A DNA stretch of 34,745 nucleotides from Clostridiales bacterium. Its GTDB lineage: Bacteria; Bacillota; Clostridia; Oscillospirales; RGIG5299. Shown here in pieces: positions 14,922 through 23,250 of the stretch (its first letter is position 1; each line of letters starts with the position of its first letter). The position numbers and the translations under genes are program-made. The DNA lies in NCBI GenBank assembly GCA_016281405.1, contig JAEEIO010000160.1, positions 1 to 34,745 on the forward strand, written 5' to 3'. The notes under the pieces are model-generated. The model was not told the origin of the DNA. It was given only the letters and a program-made list of their open reading frames with translations, and made no database searches.

Positions 14922-15700
14922 AATTCGATCCATTCGTCGTCGGTCAAGGGTTTGTAAATCGCGGCGCTGACGCTGTCGTCACGGAAAAAAATCTCGGCTT
15001 TGCCCTCCTCGCCCTTGTGGTCCTCGATACATATAAGGGCGGCCGCGATTTTCCTCTGCAGGTTCTCGGTGTTGCCGAGATTTATCATGACGCGGGCGAG
15101 ATAGTCGAAGGTTATGTTATATCTTTTGGATATGTTTATTTCGCTTACGGAATCGTAGACGCCGCCGTCCTCGATGGCCTTTACGACCGTTCTGTAAATG
15201 CGGAGCGAGGTTTCGTCGCGGAATACCGGGACGAGTCCCGGCGTGGCGGAGGTCACGCCCGAGCCTAAAAGTTCGGGGAGGTTTGCCCTCTCACGGCGGA
15301 CGTCAAGCGCCTTGCCGTCTTTCGAGAGTATCGCCCATCCGTCCTCGGCGCGGACGGTGACGTATTCGCGCTCCTCGGTCAGCACTATGTCTATTTTATC
15401 GGGGAAATGTCGTTCGACGGAGGCCGAGGCAACGTAGGGGAATGCGTCCTTTACGGCCTGCTCGGCCTTGTTTTTGTCTATCAAAAAGATATTGTCGCCT
15501 TTTTTAAGGCCGCTCGCCTCTATGACGGCTTCGGCGTCGTAACGGCATTCGCCCGATACGCTTATGTTTCCTATTCTGAAAAATATGGCGGCGAGGACTA
15601 TGAAGGCGACGGCGATGACGAGGAAAAGAAGGAGGCCCTTTAGCCCTCTTCTTTTCTTTCTTGTGAAAGAGCTTTTCTTCTTTTTCGCCGTTGTTTTCAA
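14906..15700 (-). CDS. ftsQ: Cell division protein FtsQ/DivIB
   Basis: 264 residues. A basic cytoplasmic N-terminus (KKKKSSFTRKKRR) is followed by one transmembrane helix (about 21-42) and a POTRA domain starting IGNISVSGECRYDAEAVIEASG (about 43-115) with the PYVASASVERHFPDKIDIVL strand pattern. A beta domain follows. FtsQ/DivIB joins FtsL and DivIC/FtsB in the divisome and regulates septal peptidoglycan synthesis from the outer membrane face. The start is a TTG at 15698-15700 preceded by CGGAG at a normal distance; I see no better ATG. It lies 16 bp behind murA, and a terminator overlaps its stop codon. Confidence 0.88.
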   Translation of the reverse strand: MKTTAKKKKSSFTRKKRRGLKGLLLFLVIAVAFIVLAAIFFRIGNISVSGECRYDAEAVIEASGLKKGDNIFLIDKNKAEQAVKDAFPYVASASVERHFPDKIDIVLTEEREYVTVRAEDGWAILSKDGKALDVRRERANLPELLGSGVTSATPGLVPVFRDETSLRIYRTVVKAIEDGGVYDSVSEINISKRYNITFDYLARVMINLGNTENLQRKIAAALICIEDHKGEEGKAEIFFRDDSVSAAIYKPLTDDEWIELKLGE

Positions 15701-15716
15701 CTTTTTTCTCCGATTT

Positions 15717-16967
15717 TCAGTATCTCTTGACGTCGGCTCCGAGGGCCGACAGGTTTTCTTCTATTTTTTCATAGCCGCGGTCGATATGTCCTACGTTATC
15801 TATGACGGTAAGTCCGTCGGCCGAGAGGGCCGCGACGGCAAGAGCCGCGCCGCCCCTTAGGTCGGTGCATTCGACGCTGGAGCATTGCAGTTTATCCACG
15901 CCCTCGACAACGGCGACGCGATCGTTTACCGTTATTCTCGCGCCCATCCTTATAAGCTCGTTGACGTGTTTGAATCGGTTTTCGAAGATGGTCTCGACGA
16001 ATACGCTGTCGCCTTTTGCCGTCGTCATGAGCGCCATCAAAGGCGCCTGGGCGTCGGTCGGAAAGCCGGGATACGGCATGGTCCTTATGTTACGGACGCC
16101 TTTCAGGCGGCCGTCGGTTTTCACGGTGACGGTGTCCTTCGTCCATCTGACATCGGCTCCCGCGTCGGAAAGCGCCGCTATGACAGACGAAAAGTGGAGC
16201 GGGTTGGCGCCTATGAGTTTTCCCTTCCCTCCCGTCGCGGCTATGGCGGCGAGGTAGGTCGAGGCGACTATTCTGTCGGGGATGACGGTGTGGACGACGG
16301 GATAGAGGCGTTTTACGCCCTCTATTACCATATTGCCGCCGTCGGTGCCTATTTTGGCGCCCATGTCGCGTAGGAGCGAAGACAGGTCGTCGATTTCGGG
16401 CTCTCTCGCGGCGTTGGTTATAACGGTCGTGCCCTTTGCGGTGACGGCCGCGAGCATTATATTCTCGGTGGCGCCGACACTCGGGAACCGCAGATGTATC
16501 TCGGCGCCCCGCAAGCCGTCGGGGCATTTACACTCGAGGTAGCCGCGTTTATCCTCGAATACGGCGCCCATCCGTGAAAGGGCGTCTATATGGAGGTCTA
16601 TCGGTCTCGGGCCGAGCTCGCAGCCGCCCGGCATGCTTATCTTGGCCTCGCCCGCGCGGGAAAGCATGGCGCCAAGGAAGACGATGGAAGACCTCATTTT
16701 TCGCATCAGGGCTTCTTCAATTTCGAAGTTGTCTACGTTATCCGACGAGACGGTGATAACTCCGCTTTGGCGGCTGACGCCGCATCCGAGACATTTGAGT
16801 ATTTCGACGGCCGTGGCCGTGTCGCTTATATCGGGACAGTTCTCTATAACGGTGTTCCCCGCCGTTAAAACGGAGGCCGCGAGTATCGGGAGTATGCTGT
16901 TTTTCGCTCCCTGAACGCGCAAAGTGCCGTCCAAACGGCGGCCTCCCTTTATGTAAAGCTTTGACAT
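15717..16967 (-). CDS. murA: UDP-N-acetylglucosamine 1-carboxyvinyltransferase MurA
   Basis: 416 residues, normal length. It starts LYIKGGRRLDGTLRVQGAKN with the conserved Lys-Asn pair that binds UDP-GlcNAc. The catalytic loop is MPGGCELGPRPIDLH with Cys116, the residue attacked by fosfomycin, so a sensitive-type enzyme is expected. The C-terminal half has AQAPLMALM and ENRFKHVNELIRMGA, both typical. It transfers enolpyruvate from PEP to UDP-GlcNAc, the first committed step of peptidoglycan synthesis. The ribosome binding site GGAGG (16975-16979) lies 7 bases before the ATG and falls inside a nested inverted repeat (16968-17023) that may control translation. It sits between murG and ftsQ; the murC/murB slots of many dcw clusters are empty. 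Confidence 0.97.
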   Translation of the reverse strand: MSKLYIKGGRRLDGTLRVQGAKNSILPILAASVLTAGNTVIENCPDISDTATAVEILKCLGCGVSRQSGVITVSSDNVDNFEIEEALMRKMRSSIVFLGAMLSRAGEAKISMPGGCELGPRPIDLHIDALSRMGAVFEDKRGYLECKCPDGLRGAEIHLRFPSVGATENIMLAAVTAKGTTVITNAAREPEIDDLSSLLRDMGAKIGTDGGNMVIEGVKRLYPVVHTVIPDRIVASTYLAAIAATGGKGKLIGANPLHFSSVIAALSDAGADVRWTKDTVTVKTDGRLKGVRNIRTMPYPGFPTDAQAPLMALMTTAKGDSVFVETIFENRFKHVNELIRMGARITVNDRVAVVEGVDKLQCSSVECTDLRGGAALAVAALSADGLTVIDNVGHIDRGYEKIEENLSALGADVKRY

Positions 16968-17023
16968 TTTCCGCCCTCCGTAGAAACGTTTACCTGTTTC
17001 TACATACTATGCGCGGGCGGAAA
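16968..17023 (-). promoter_or_regulatory. Nested inverted repeat covering the murA ribosome binding site
   Basis: In the minus-strand transcript an outer 9-bp stem pairs TTTCCGCCC (17015-17023) with GGGCGGAAA (16968-16976), which directly precedes the ATG and includes part of the GGAGG. An inner 8-bp stem pairs GTAGAAAC (16996-17003) with GTTTCTAC (16980-16987). The structure fills nearly the whole murG-murA gap. It could sequester or present the start site, or it could mark an RNA processing site. There is no T-run, so it is not a terminator. Confidence 0.6.
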
Positions 17024-17029
17024 GGAAGG

Positions 17030-18124
17030 TCAACCGAGGAGGGCTTTTACGTTGTCGACTATTATATCGAGCGCGTCGGGTTTGGCAAGGGTCTTTGCCG
17101 CCTTCGCCATCGACGCGAGGCCGTTTTTGCTTCCGAATATGCTTTTCAAGGCCTCGGACAGCGTTTCGGCGCTGAAATCGTCCTCTTTTATAAGAAGGGC
17201 GGCGCCCGCGTCGGAAAAGGCCTTGGCGTTGTAATACTGATGGTCGTCGGTGACGTTGGGGGACGGGACGAGTATCGAAGGAAGTCCCGTTACGGCTATC
17301 TCGGCAAGCGTTATGGCGCCGCTTCGCGCTATGACGAGGTCGGCGGCGGCCATGATGTCGGGGACGTTTTCGGCGTAAGGGACTATGGTTATATTGTCGG
17401 GGAGGACGAAACCGCGGTTTTTGATCTCGTCTTTTATCTCGTCGTAATACTGTGTGCCCGTCGATAGAATTATATTATAGGCAAGGCGGTTTTCCTCGGA
17501 GGCTAAGAAATCGACCATTGAGAAGTTTATCTTCCCCGCTCCCTGCGAGCCGCCCGAGACGTAGATAAGCGGGCGGGCGTCCACAAGAAGCTCGCGGCGG
17601 CAGACCTCGCGGTCGCGGTTTTGGAAGTCGCTTCTCACGGGGTTTCCGCTTATTATTATCTTTTTCGCCGCGGCGGTATTGGCGTTTCTGTCGAAGCTCA
17701 AAAAGAGTAAGTCGGCTTTTTTGGAGACGATGCGGGTCGCCATGCCGAGAAAGGCGTTCTGTTCGTGGACGGCCGTCTTTATGCCGAGCTGCTGGGCGGC
17801 AAGGACGGTGGGCGCACTTATGTAGCCGCCGGTGCCTACGACTATGTCGGGATTGAACTCTTTTATTATCTTTTTAGCTTTAGAGACGGCGTTAAGAAGT
17901 CTCGCCGCGCTTTTTACGTTTTTTATGAGGTTTTTACGGTAGAAGACGCCCGAGCGGATAAACCTTATCTCGTAGCCCGCGTCGGGCACGAGTTTGGCCT
18001 CGAGCCTGTTTTGCTGACCGACGAACATTATCTCGGCGCCGTAACGGTCCCGAAGCGCGTCGGCAATCGCTATCGCGGGATAGACGTGGCCGCCCGTGCC
18101 GCCGGCCGCCATTATGACCTTCAC
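17030..18124 (-). CDS. murG: UDP-GlcNAc:lipid I N-acetylglucosaminyltransferase MurG
   Basis: 364 residues. The N-terminal glycine-rich loop MAAGGTGGHVYPAIAIADAL is diagnostic, as are VVGTGGYISAPTVLAA (about 94-109), VHEQNAFLGMATR and the C-terminal nucleotide-sugar motif ARSGAITLAEI. MurG is a GT-B enzyme on the inner face of the membrane that adds GlcNAc to lipid I to make lipid II. It begins 10 bp after the ftsW stop and precedes murA by 62 bp. Nothing is missing relative to the family. Confidence 0.97.
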   Translation of the reverse strand: MKVIMAAGGTGGHVYPAIAIADALRDRYGAEIMFVGQQNRLEAKLVPDAGYEIRFIRSGVFYRKNLIKNVKSAARLLNAVSKAKKIIKEFNPDIVVGTGGYISAPTVLAAQQLGIKTAVHEQNAFLGMATRIVSKKADLLFLSFDRNANTAAAKKIIISGNPVRSDFQNRDREVCRRELLVDARPLIYVSGGSQGAGKINFSMVDFLASEENRLAYNIILSTGTQYYDEIKDEIKNRGFVLPDNITIVPYAENVPDIMAAADLVIARSGAITLAEIAVTGLPSILVPSPNVTDDHQYYNAKAFSDAGAALLIKEDDFSAETLSEALKSIFGSKNGLASMAKAAKTLAKPDALDIIVDNVKALLG

Positions 18125-18134
18125 AAAATCACCC

Positions 18135-19355
18135 TCATTTTTTGACGAGTCTTGAATATCTCGAAACGGAGAGGACTATTCCCATTTCGAAGAGGAGTAT
18201 TAAGATCGAGGTGCCGCCGTAGCTGAAGAACGGCAGCGAAATGCCCGTGTTCGGCAGAGTGTTGGTGACGACGGCGATGTTGAGCGCGGTCTGTATCGCC
18301 ACCCTCGTTATTATGCCCGTGACGAGGAAAAAGCCGAATTTGTCGGGCGCCGAAAGGGCTATTTTATAGCCTCTGTATATCAGTATAACAAATAACGCGA
18401 TAATAATCAAGGCTCCGACGAAGCCGAGCTCCTCGCAGACTATGGCGAAGATAAAGTCGTTTTGCGGCTCGGGGATATAGAGGTATTTCTGACGGGAGCG
18501 TCCAAGGCCGAGTCCGAAGAGGCCTCCCGAGCCGATGGCGTAAAGGCCCTGAATAGTCTGGAAGCCGTCACCGAGGGGATCGGAGAAGGGGTCTAACCAG
18601 ATCTTGAGGCGGTCGGTCATATAGTTCCCTCTTTTGAGGAGGAACAAAACGCCCGCGCCGACGCCCGCGAGTCCGACGGGAAGCAGTATGCGAAGCCGCG
18701 TGCCCGCCACTATCATGAGCACGACGCCGACGGACGCTATCAGTATGGCGCCCGAAAGGTGCGGCTCTATGAGGGTGAGGACGGCGGGGACGCCGATTAT
18801 GCCCATAGGTATGACGAAGCCGTATAAAAAGGTCTTCATCTTGTTGTAGTTGACGGACATATAGAGGGACAGCGCCATGATAGTCCCGAGTTTTGCCACC
18901 TCGGAGGGTTGGACCGTTATGCCGAAGACGACTATCCAGCGGTTGACGTCGCCTCTTCCGACGAAGAGGGCGACTATGAGAAGGCCTATCGATACGACGT
19001 AGAAAACGTAGGCGAAAAGTCGGAGGACGTTATAGTTTATATGCGAGACGACGAACATCGCGACAAGTCCGATGCCCGCGAAAATAAGCTGGCGTTTGAT
19101 ATAGTAGTAGCTGTCGCCGTCGTTTCTGTAAAAGCCCCAGACGAAGCTCGCCGAGAAGACCATGACGAGTCCGACGGCAAGGAGCGTCAGTACGAGGACG
19201 AGGAAAAGGGTGTCTAAAGGAAGGCCGCGGGAGAATAACTTCATTGCCGAGGGGGTCTTGCCTACGTTCGCCTTGGCGTCCATCTCGGCGACGGTCTTCT
19301 TCTCTTCCCCGGGGGTGACCTCGGTGAGAGTATCTGTCTGTTCATTATTTTTCAT
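18135..19355 (-). CDS. ftsW: Septal peptidoglycan glycosyltransferase FtsW (SEDS family)
   Basis: 406 residues. A charged cytoplasmic N-terminus of about 50 residues is followed by about ten hydrophobic helices. The SEDS signatures are VFGITVQPSEVAKLG (about 143-157) and the C-terminal LPNTGISLPFFSYGGTS. FtsW polymerises lipid II glycan strands at the septum together with a class B PBP, here the PASTA protein encoded upstream. AAGGAGG lies 7 bases before the ATG. It follows mraY by 32 bp; murD, usually found between these two genes, is not there. A RodA-type role cannot be fully excluded, but the dcw position favours FtsW. Confidence 0.95.
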   Translation of the reverse strand: MKNNEQTDTLTEVTPGEEKKTVAEMDAKANVGKTPSAMKLFSRGLPLDTLFLVLVLTLLAVGLVMVFSASFVWGFYRNDGDSYYYIKRQLIFAGIGLVAMFVVSHINYNVLRLFAYVFYVVSIGLLIVALFVGRGDVNRWIVVFGITVQPSEVAKLGTIMALSLYMSVNYNKMKTFLYGFVIPMGIIGVPAVLTLIEPHLSGAILIASVGVVLMIVAGTRLRILLPVGLAGVGAGVLFLLKRGNYMTDRLKIWLDPFSDPLGDGFQTIQGLYAIGSGGLFGLGLGRSRQKYLYIPEPQNDFIFAIVCEELGFVGALIIIALFVILIYRGYKIALSAPDKFGFFLVTGIITRVAIQTALNIAVVTNTLPNTGISLPFFSYGGTSILILLFEMGIVLSVSRYSRLVKK

Positions 19356-19387
19356 AACGGCCCTCCTTTCTTGTAATTTGCGTCAAA

Positions 19388-20371
19388 TCAGGTCCCGAAC
19401 ATCAAAAACGCGAGGAGAGAGGCGAAAAAGGTTATGACGGTGAATACCACCACTATTTTGTTCTCTTTCCAGCCGCATAATTCGAAATGGTGGTGAATCG
19501 GCGACATTTTGAAAAGTCTTTTGCCGTGGGATATTTTATAGTAGCCGACCTGAAGAAGAACGGAGACGCTCTCGAAGACCATCATGATACCCGCCAAAAA
19601 GACGAGCATCATAAGGTTAAGCGTGACGCCCGAGAGGACGAATACGGCGCCTAAAAAGAGCGAGCCGGTGTCGCCCATGAAGACCCTGGCGGGATTCATG
19701 TTGAAAATGAGGAAAGCGAGGGTGCCGCCTATCGCGGCCGTTAGCATCGTCGCCATATCGTCGGCGGCAAAGGAAAGGGCGCAAAGGGTCATGGCGGTGA
19801 GGGCGGGTATGGATTCGGCGGCAAGCAGGCCGTCGATGCCGTCGGCGATGTTGAAGCTGTTATTTATGAAGACTATGGCGATTATCGTTATCGGATAGTA
19901 GAAAAAGCCGAGGTCCCAGGTGGCTTGCGTGAAAGGAAGGGATATTTCGGTCGAGGTATAGCCCGAGACGGACATATAGACGACAAAGGCGGCCGCGAAA
20001 AGGAACTGAAGGAGGAATTTCTGTAAGACCGTAAGTCCCTGATTTCTCTTTTTGAATATCTTTATGAAATCGTCGGCAAAGCCTATGGCTCCGAAGCAGA
20101 CTGCGCCCACCATGACGGCTACGACGCGGTAGTCGCCGTTTATGGTCTCGTTCATGGCAAAGCACAGCGTGGCGACTACGTAGGCGAGAATAAAGACTAT
20201 TCCGCCCATTGTGGGCGTTCCCTTCTTCTTCTCGTGCCACTTGGGGCCTTCCTCGAGTATCGTCTGTCCGAACTTAAGCTTGCGGAGCATCGGTATAACG
20301 AGAGGGAGAAGGATCACCGTTATACCGAAGGAGAGAAGAAGCGCGAACATGACTAAAAGCATTCCCGACAT
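19388..20371 (-). CDS. mraY: Phospho-N-acetylmuramoyl-pentapeptide-transferase MraY
   Basis: 327 residues with about ten transmembrane helices. Hallmarks are KKGTPTMGGIVFILAY (about 49-64), GFADDFIKIFKKRNQGLT with the catalytic Asp pair, NSFNIADGIDGLLA and the cytoplasmic SPIHHHFELCGWKE with the His triplet. It transfers phospho-MurNAc-pentapeptide to undecaprenyl phosphate, making lipid I. Its ATG abuts the murF stop with no spare base, and AAGGATGG at the end of murF serves as ribosome binding site. Confidence 0.97.
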   Translation of the reverse strand: MSGMLLVMFALLLSFGITVILLPLVIPMLRKLKFGQTILEEGPKWHEKKKGTPTMGGIVFILAYVVATLCFAMNETINGDYRVVAVMVGAVCFGAIGFADDFIKIFKKRNQGLTVLQKFLLQFLFAAAFVVYMSVSGYTSTEISLPFTQATWDLGFFYYPITIIAIVFINNSFNIADGIDGLLAAESIPALTAMTLCALSFAADDMATMLTAAIGGTLAFLIFNMNPARVFMGDTGSLFLGAVFVLSGVTLNLMMLVFLAGIMMVFESVSVLLQVGYYKISHGKRLFKMSPIHHHFELCGWKENKIVVVFTVITFFASLLAFLMFGT

Positions 20372-21763
20372 TTATTTTTTCCATCCTTCCTTAAAAGCGG
20401 CGAGACAGTCTTCGGCGCGCATTCCGCGGCTTGCCTTGAATAAGACCGCTCCGCCTCTTTTCATAGAGTCTATAACGTCTATTACGGCGGCGTTCTTATC
20501 GGCGTAATGGCGGGAGACGCCTTTCTTTACGCTGTTTGCGCCGTCGGATATATATTTGCCGTTTTCGCCGTAGCATATCACCGCGTCGAAGACCTTCGCC
20601 GCGGCGGCGCCGACGTCGAAATGGTATTTCGGGCTGTCGGGGCCGAGCTCGAGCATATCGCCGAGCAGCGCGACTTTAGGGCTTTCGGGGCGCTCCGACA
20701 TGACGTCGAAGGCGGCCTTCATGCTCGAGGGGCTGGCGTTGTAGCAGTCCTCCATTATCGTCACGCCCTCGAAGGAGAAGATGCTCTGGCGCATTTTTTC
20801 GTTTTTATAGGAGGCGAGGCCCTTTATTATCTCGTCGGTCTCGAGGCCGCAAAGATAACCCGCGACGACGGCGGCGAGGGCGTTTAAGACGTTGTGATTG
20901 CCGAAAGCCGATATTTTCGCGTCGAAGCTGCCGTAGGGGGTGACGACCCTGAAGGCCGTGCCGTCTTCAAGACGGCGGACGTTTTCGGCGCGGTATGCCG
21001 CGGCCTTGTTCTCGATGCCGTAAAGGATCACGGGGTGGGAGAGCGTTCCCGAGGCGGGGTAAAGCATATCGTCGTCGGCGTTTAGGACCATGGTGCCGTC
21101 GGCGCCGAGGCCGTTTTCTATCTCAAGTTTGGCTTTGAGGATGTTTTTACGGCTTCCGAGCGCCTCTATGTGGCTGACGCCGATATTTGTGATCACGGCG
21201 ACGCCGGGACGGGCAATGCGGGTGAGGTAGTCTATCTCTCCCGCGGCGTCCATCCCCATTTCGAGAACGGCGGCGCCTTTTTTGGAGTCCATATTGAGGA
21301 GCGAGAGCGGGAGACCCGTTTCGCTGTTGAAATTGCCTTCGCTTTTCAGGACGTCGTAGCGCGCCGAGAGGACGGCGTAAATCATCTCTTTGGTCGTAGT
21401 CTTGCCGACGCTACCCGTCACGCCGACGAAGGGGCATTCGAAGCGTTTTCTGTAGGCGAGCGCCAAGGCGCCGAGGGCGCGTTCGGAGGAAATGACCTCT
21501 ATGAAGGCCGCCTTTTCGGCTTCGGGAGACAGCGAAAGGGCGCCGTAGGGGCGTTCGATGACTATCACCGAAGCGCCGTTTGCGACGGCGGAGTCAATAA
21601 AGCCGTGGCCGTCGTTTTGCGGCCCTTTTACGGCGAAGAAAATCCAGTCTTTTTTAATTCTGCGGGAGTCGACGTCGGCGCCGACGCATTCGGTTAAGGC
21701 GTCGCCGTGGACAAGCCGTCCGCCCGTCATGCGCGCTACATCGGCGGCAGTAAGTTTTTCCAT
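20372..21763 (-). CDS. murF: UDP-MurNAc-tripeptide--D-alanyl-D-alanine ligase MurF
   Basis: 463 residues from the ATG at 21763, giving MEKLTAADVARMTGGRL, the normal family start; an in-frame ATG at 21784 would add 7 residues but lacks a ribosome binding site, while AAAGGA lies 12 bases before the chosen start. The ATP loop GVTGSVGKTTTKE is at about 114-126, followed by SEGNFNSETGLPLSLL and the C-terminal EDCYNASPSSMKAAFDV, both diagnostic. MurF adds D-Ala-D-Ala to complete the UDP-MurNAc-pentapeptide in the cytosol. It sits between murE and mraY with minimal gaps. Confidence 0.95.
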   Translation of the reverse strand: MEKLTAADVARMTGGRLVHGDALTECVGADVDSRRIKKDWIFFAVKGPQNDGHGFIDSAVANGASVIVIERPYGALSLSPEAEKAAFIEVISSERALGALALAYRKRFECPFVGVTGSVGKTTTKEMIYAVLSARYDVLKSEGNFNSETGLPLSLLNMDSKKGAAVLEMGMDAAGEIDYLTRIARPGVAVITNIGVSHIEALGSRKNILKAKLEIENGLGADGTMVLNADDDMLYPASGTLSHPVILYGIENKAAAYRAENVRRLEDGTAFRVVTPYGSFDAKISAFGNHNVLNALAAVVAGYLCGLETDEIIKGLASYKNEKMRQSIFSFEGVTIMEDCYNASPSSMKAAFDVMSERPESPKVALLGDMLELGPDSPKYHFDVGAAAAKVFDAVICYGENGKYISDGANSVKKGVSRHYADKNAAVIDVIDSMKRGGAVLFKASRGMRAEDCLAAFKEGWKK

Positions 21764-21799
21764 TTGGAGTTCATTTCCTTTCATGTCGAAAGCGGCGGG

Positions 21800-23233
21800 T
21801 CAGATATACTCTTTGAGTATTTCGCGCTCGTCGAAATCGACGACTCTGTCTTTCAAAATCTGGTAGGTCTCGTGTCCCTTGCCCGCAAGGAGCACGATAT
21901 CGCCTTTCGAGGCGTTCGAGAGGGCGGTTTTTATTGCAGTCCGCCTGTCTTCTATAATGAGAATCGGAGCGCGGGAAAAGGCGGCGCCCGAGGCTATCTC
22001 GTCTATTATGGCGTAGGGGTCTTCGGTGCGGGGGTTGTCAGACGTGATGACGACGAGGTCGGAGAGCCTTGCGGCGATCTCGCCCATTATGGGGCGTTTG
22101 GTTTTGTCGCGGTCGCCGCCGCAACCGAAAACGGTGACGAGTTTTCCCCTGCCCTTTACGTCGCGGAGGGCGACGAGGACTTTTTCGAGTCCGTCGGGAG
22201 TGTGGGCGTAATCAATGACGACGGTAACGCCGTCTTTGGTCTCTATACGTTCCATGCGCCCCTTAATGCCGCCCGCAGTAGCTATATAATCGGAGGCTTT
22301 GTCGAAGGGGACGCCCGAAAGGACGGCAAGCGAGACGGCAGTAAGGGCGTTATAGACCGAAAAGCGGCCGGGGATGTTAATTTCGGTTTCGCGTTCACGT
22401 CCGTCATAGCAAAGTGTAAAAACGGTCTTTTCGCGGCTCTGGCGGAGGTTTTTGGCGCGGATATCGCAGTTTTGGGAGGATATTCCATAGGAAAGGTTTT
22501 TACCTTTACATACTGACGAGGCCTCTTTAAAGGCGTCGGCGTAAGCGTCGTCGGCGTTATAGGCGAAGTTTTCGCATAACGGGACGAGCAGGAGCTTTGC
22601 GGCGAGGTAATTATCCATATTGCCGTGGTAATCGAGATGGTCGCGGGTGAGGTTGGTCACGGCGCCGCTTTGAAAGTTTACGGCCGATACCCTTTTCTGA
22701 ACGAGTGAGTGGGAGGAGACCTCCATACAGACGTCGGAAAGACGGTTTTTACGCATTTTATCGAGCAGTCCGTAAAGCTCGTCGGGCGGCGGCGTGGTTC
22801 GGGCCGAGGCGACGGCGTCGTCGCCCGTCATATTGGCGACGGTGCCTATAATACCCGCCCGCCGACCGCATTTTTCGAGGATATGCCGTAAGAGAAAGGT
22901 GACGGTGGTCTTGCCGTTTGTCCCCGTCACGCCGTGGATCCGGAGCGATGAGGCTGGGTCGCCGTAATAGTTTCGCCAGATTATCGAACGGGCCGCGGCG
23001 GCGTCCTTTACGGCTATGTCGCCGTCTTCCGTGTCGCCGTCGGCGACTATGAGGCTTCCTTTTTCTCTCGCTTCGCGGGTATAGCGGCCGTCTTTGTTGC
23101 TTAAAACGTCAAGCGATATAAATAACGTCTTTTCGCCTGCGTCCTTCGAGGACGCGACTACTTTTTCCACTTCCCTGTCGCCGTCAAAGCGGGACAGAAC
23201 TTCGACATCCTTCAAAAGCGCTGAAAGCTTCAT
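21800..23233 (-). CDS. murE: UDP-MurNAc-tripeptide synthetase MurE, meso-DAP type
   Basis: 477 residues from the ATG at 23233, chosen because GGGGTG (about 23239-23245) is a well-spaced ribosome binding site; the upstream in-frame GTG at 23242 lies inside it. The ATP loop is GVTGTNGKTTVTF (about 101-113), and the lysine expected to be carbamylated is in NYLAAKLLL (Lys213). The specificity motif reads SDNPRTEDP, with DNPR at about 399-402, which in characterised MurE enzymes marks addition of meso-diaminopimelate; lysine-adding enzymes have a different motif. The protein therefore predicts mDAP-type peptidoglycan. It follows pbpB by 17 bp and precedes murF by 36 bp. Confidence 0.95.
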   Translation of the reverse strand: MKLSALLKDVEVLSRFDGDREVEKVVASSKDAGEKTLFISLDVLSNKDGRYTREAREKGSLIVADGDTEDGDIAVKDAAAARSIIWRNYYGDPASSLRIHGVTGTNGKTTVTFLLRHILEKCGRRAGIIGTVANMTGDDAVASARTTPPPDELYGLLDKMRKNRLSDVCMEVSSHSLVQKRVSAVNFQSGAVTNLTRDHLDYHGNMDNYLAAKLLLVPLCENFAYNADDAYADAFKEASSVCKGKNLSYGISSQNCDIRAKNLRQSREKTVFTLCYDGRERETEINIPGRFSVYNALTAVSLAVLSGVPFDKASDYIATAGGIKGRMERIETKDGVTVVIDYAHTPDGLEKVLVALRDVKGRGKLVTVFGCGGDRDKTKRPIMGEIAARLSDLVVITSDNPRTEDPYAIIDEIASGAAFSRAPILIIEDRRTAIKTALSNASKGDIVLLAGKGHETYQILKDRVVDFDEREILKEYI

Positions 23234-23250
23234 AGGATGCACCCCGTTAT

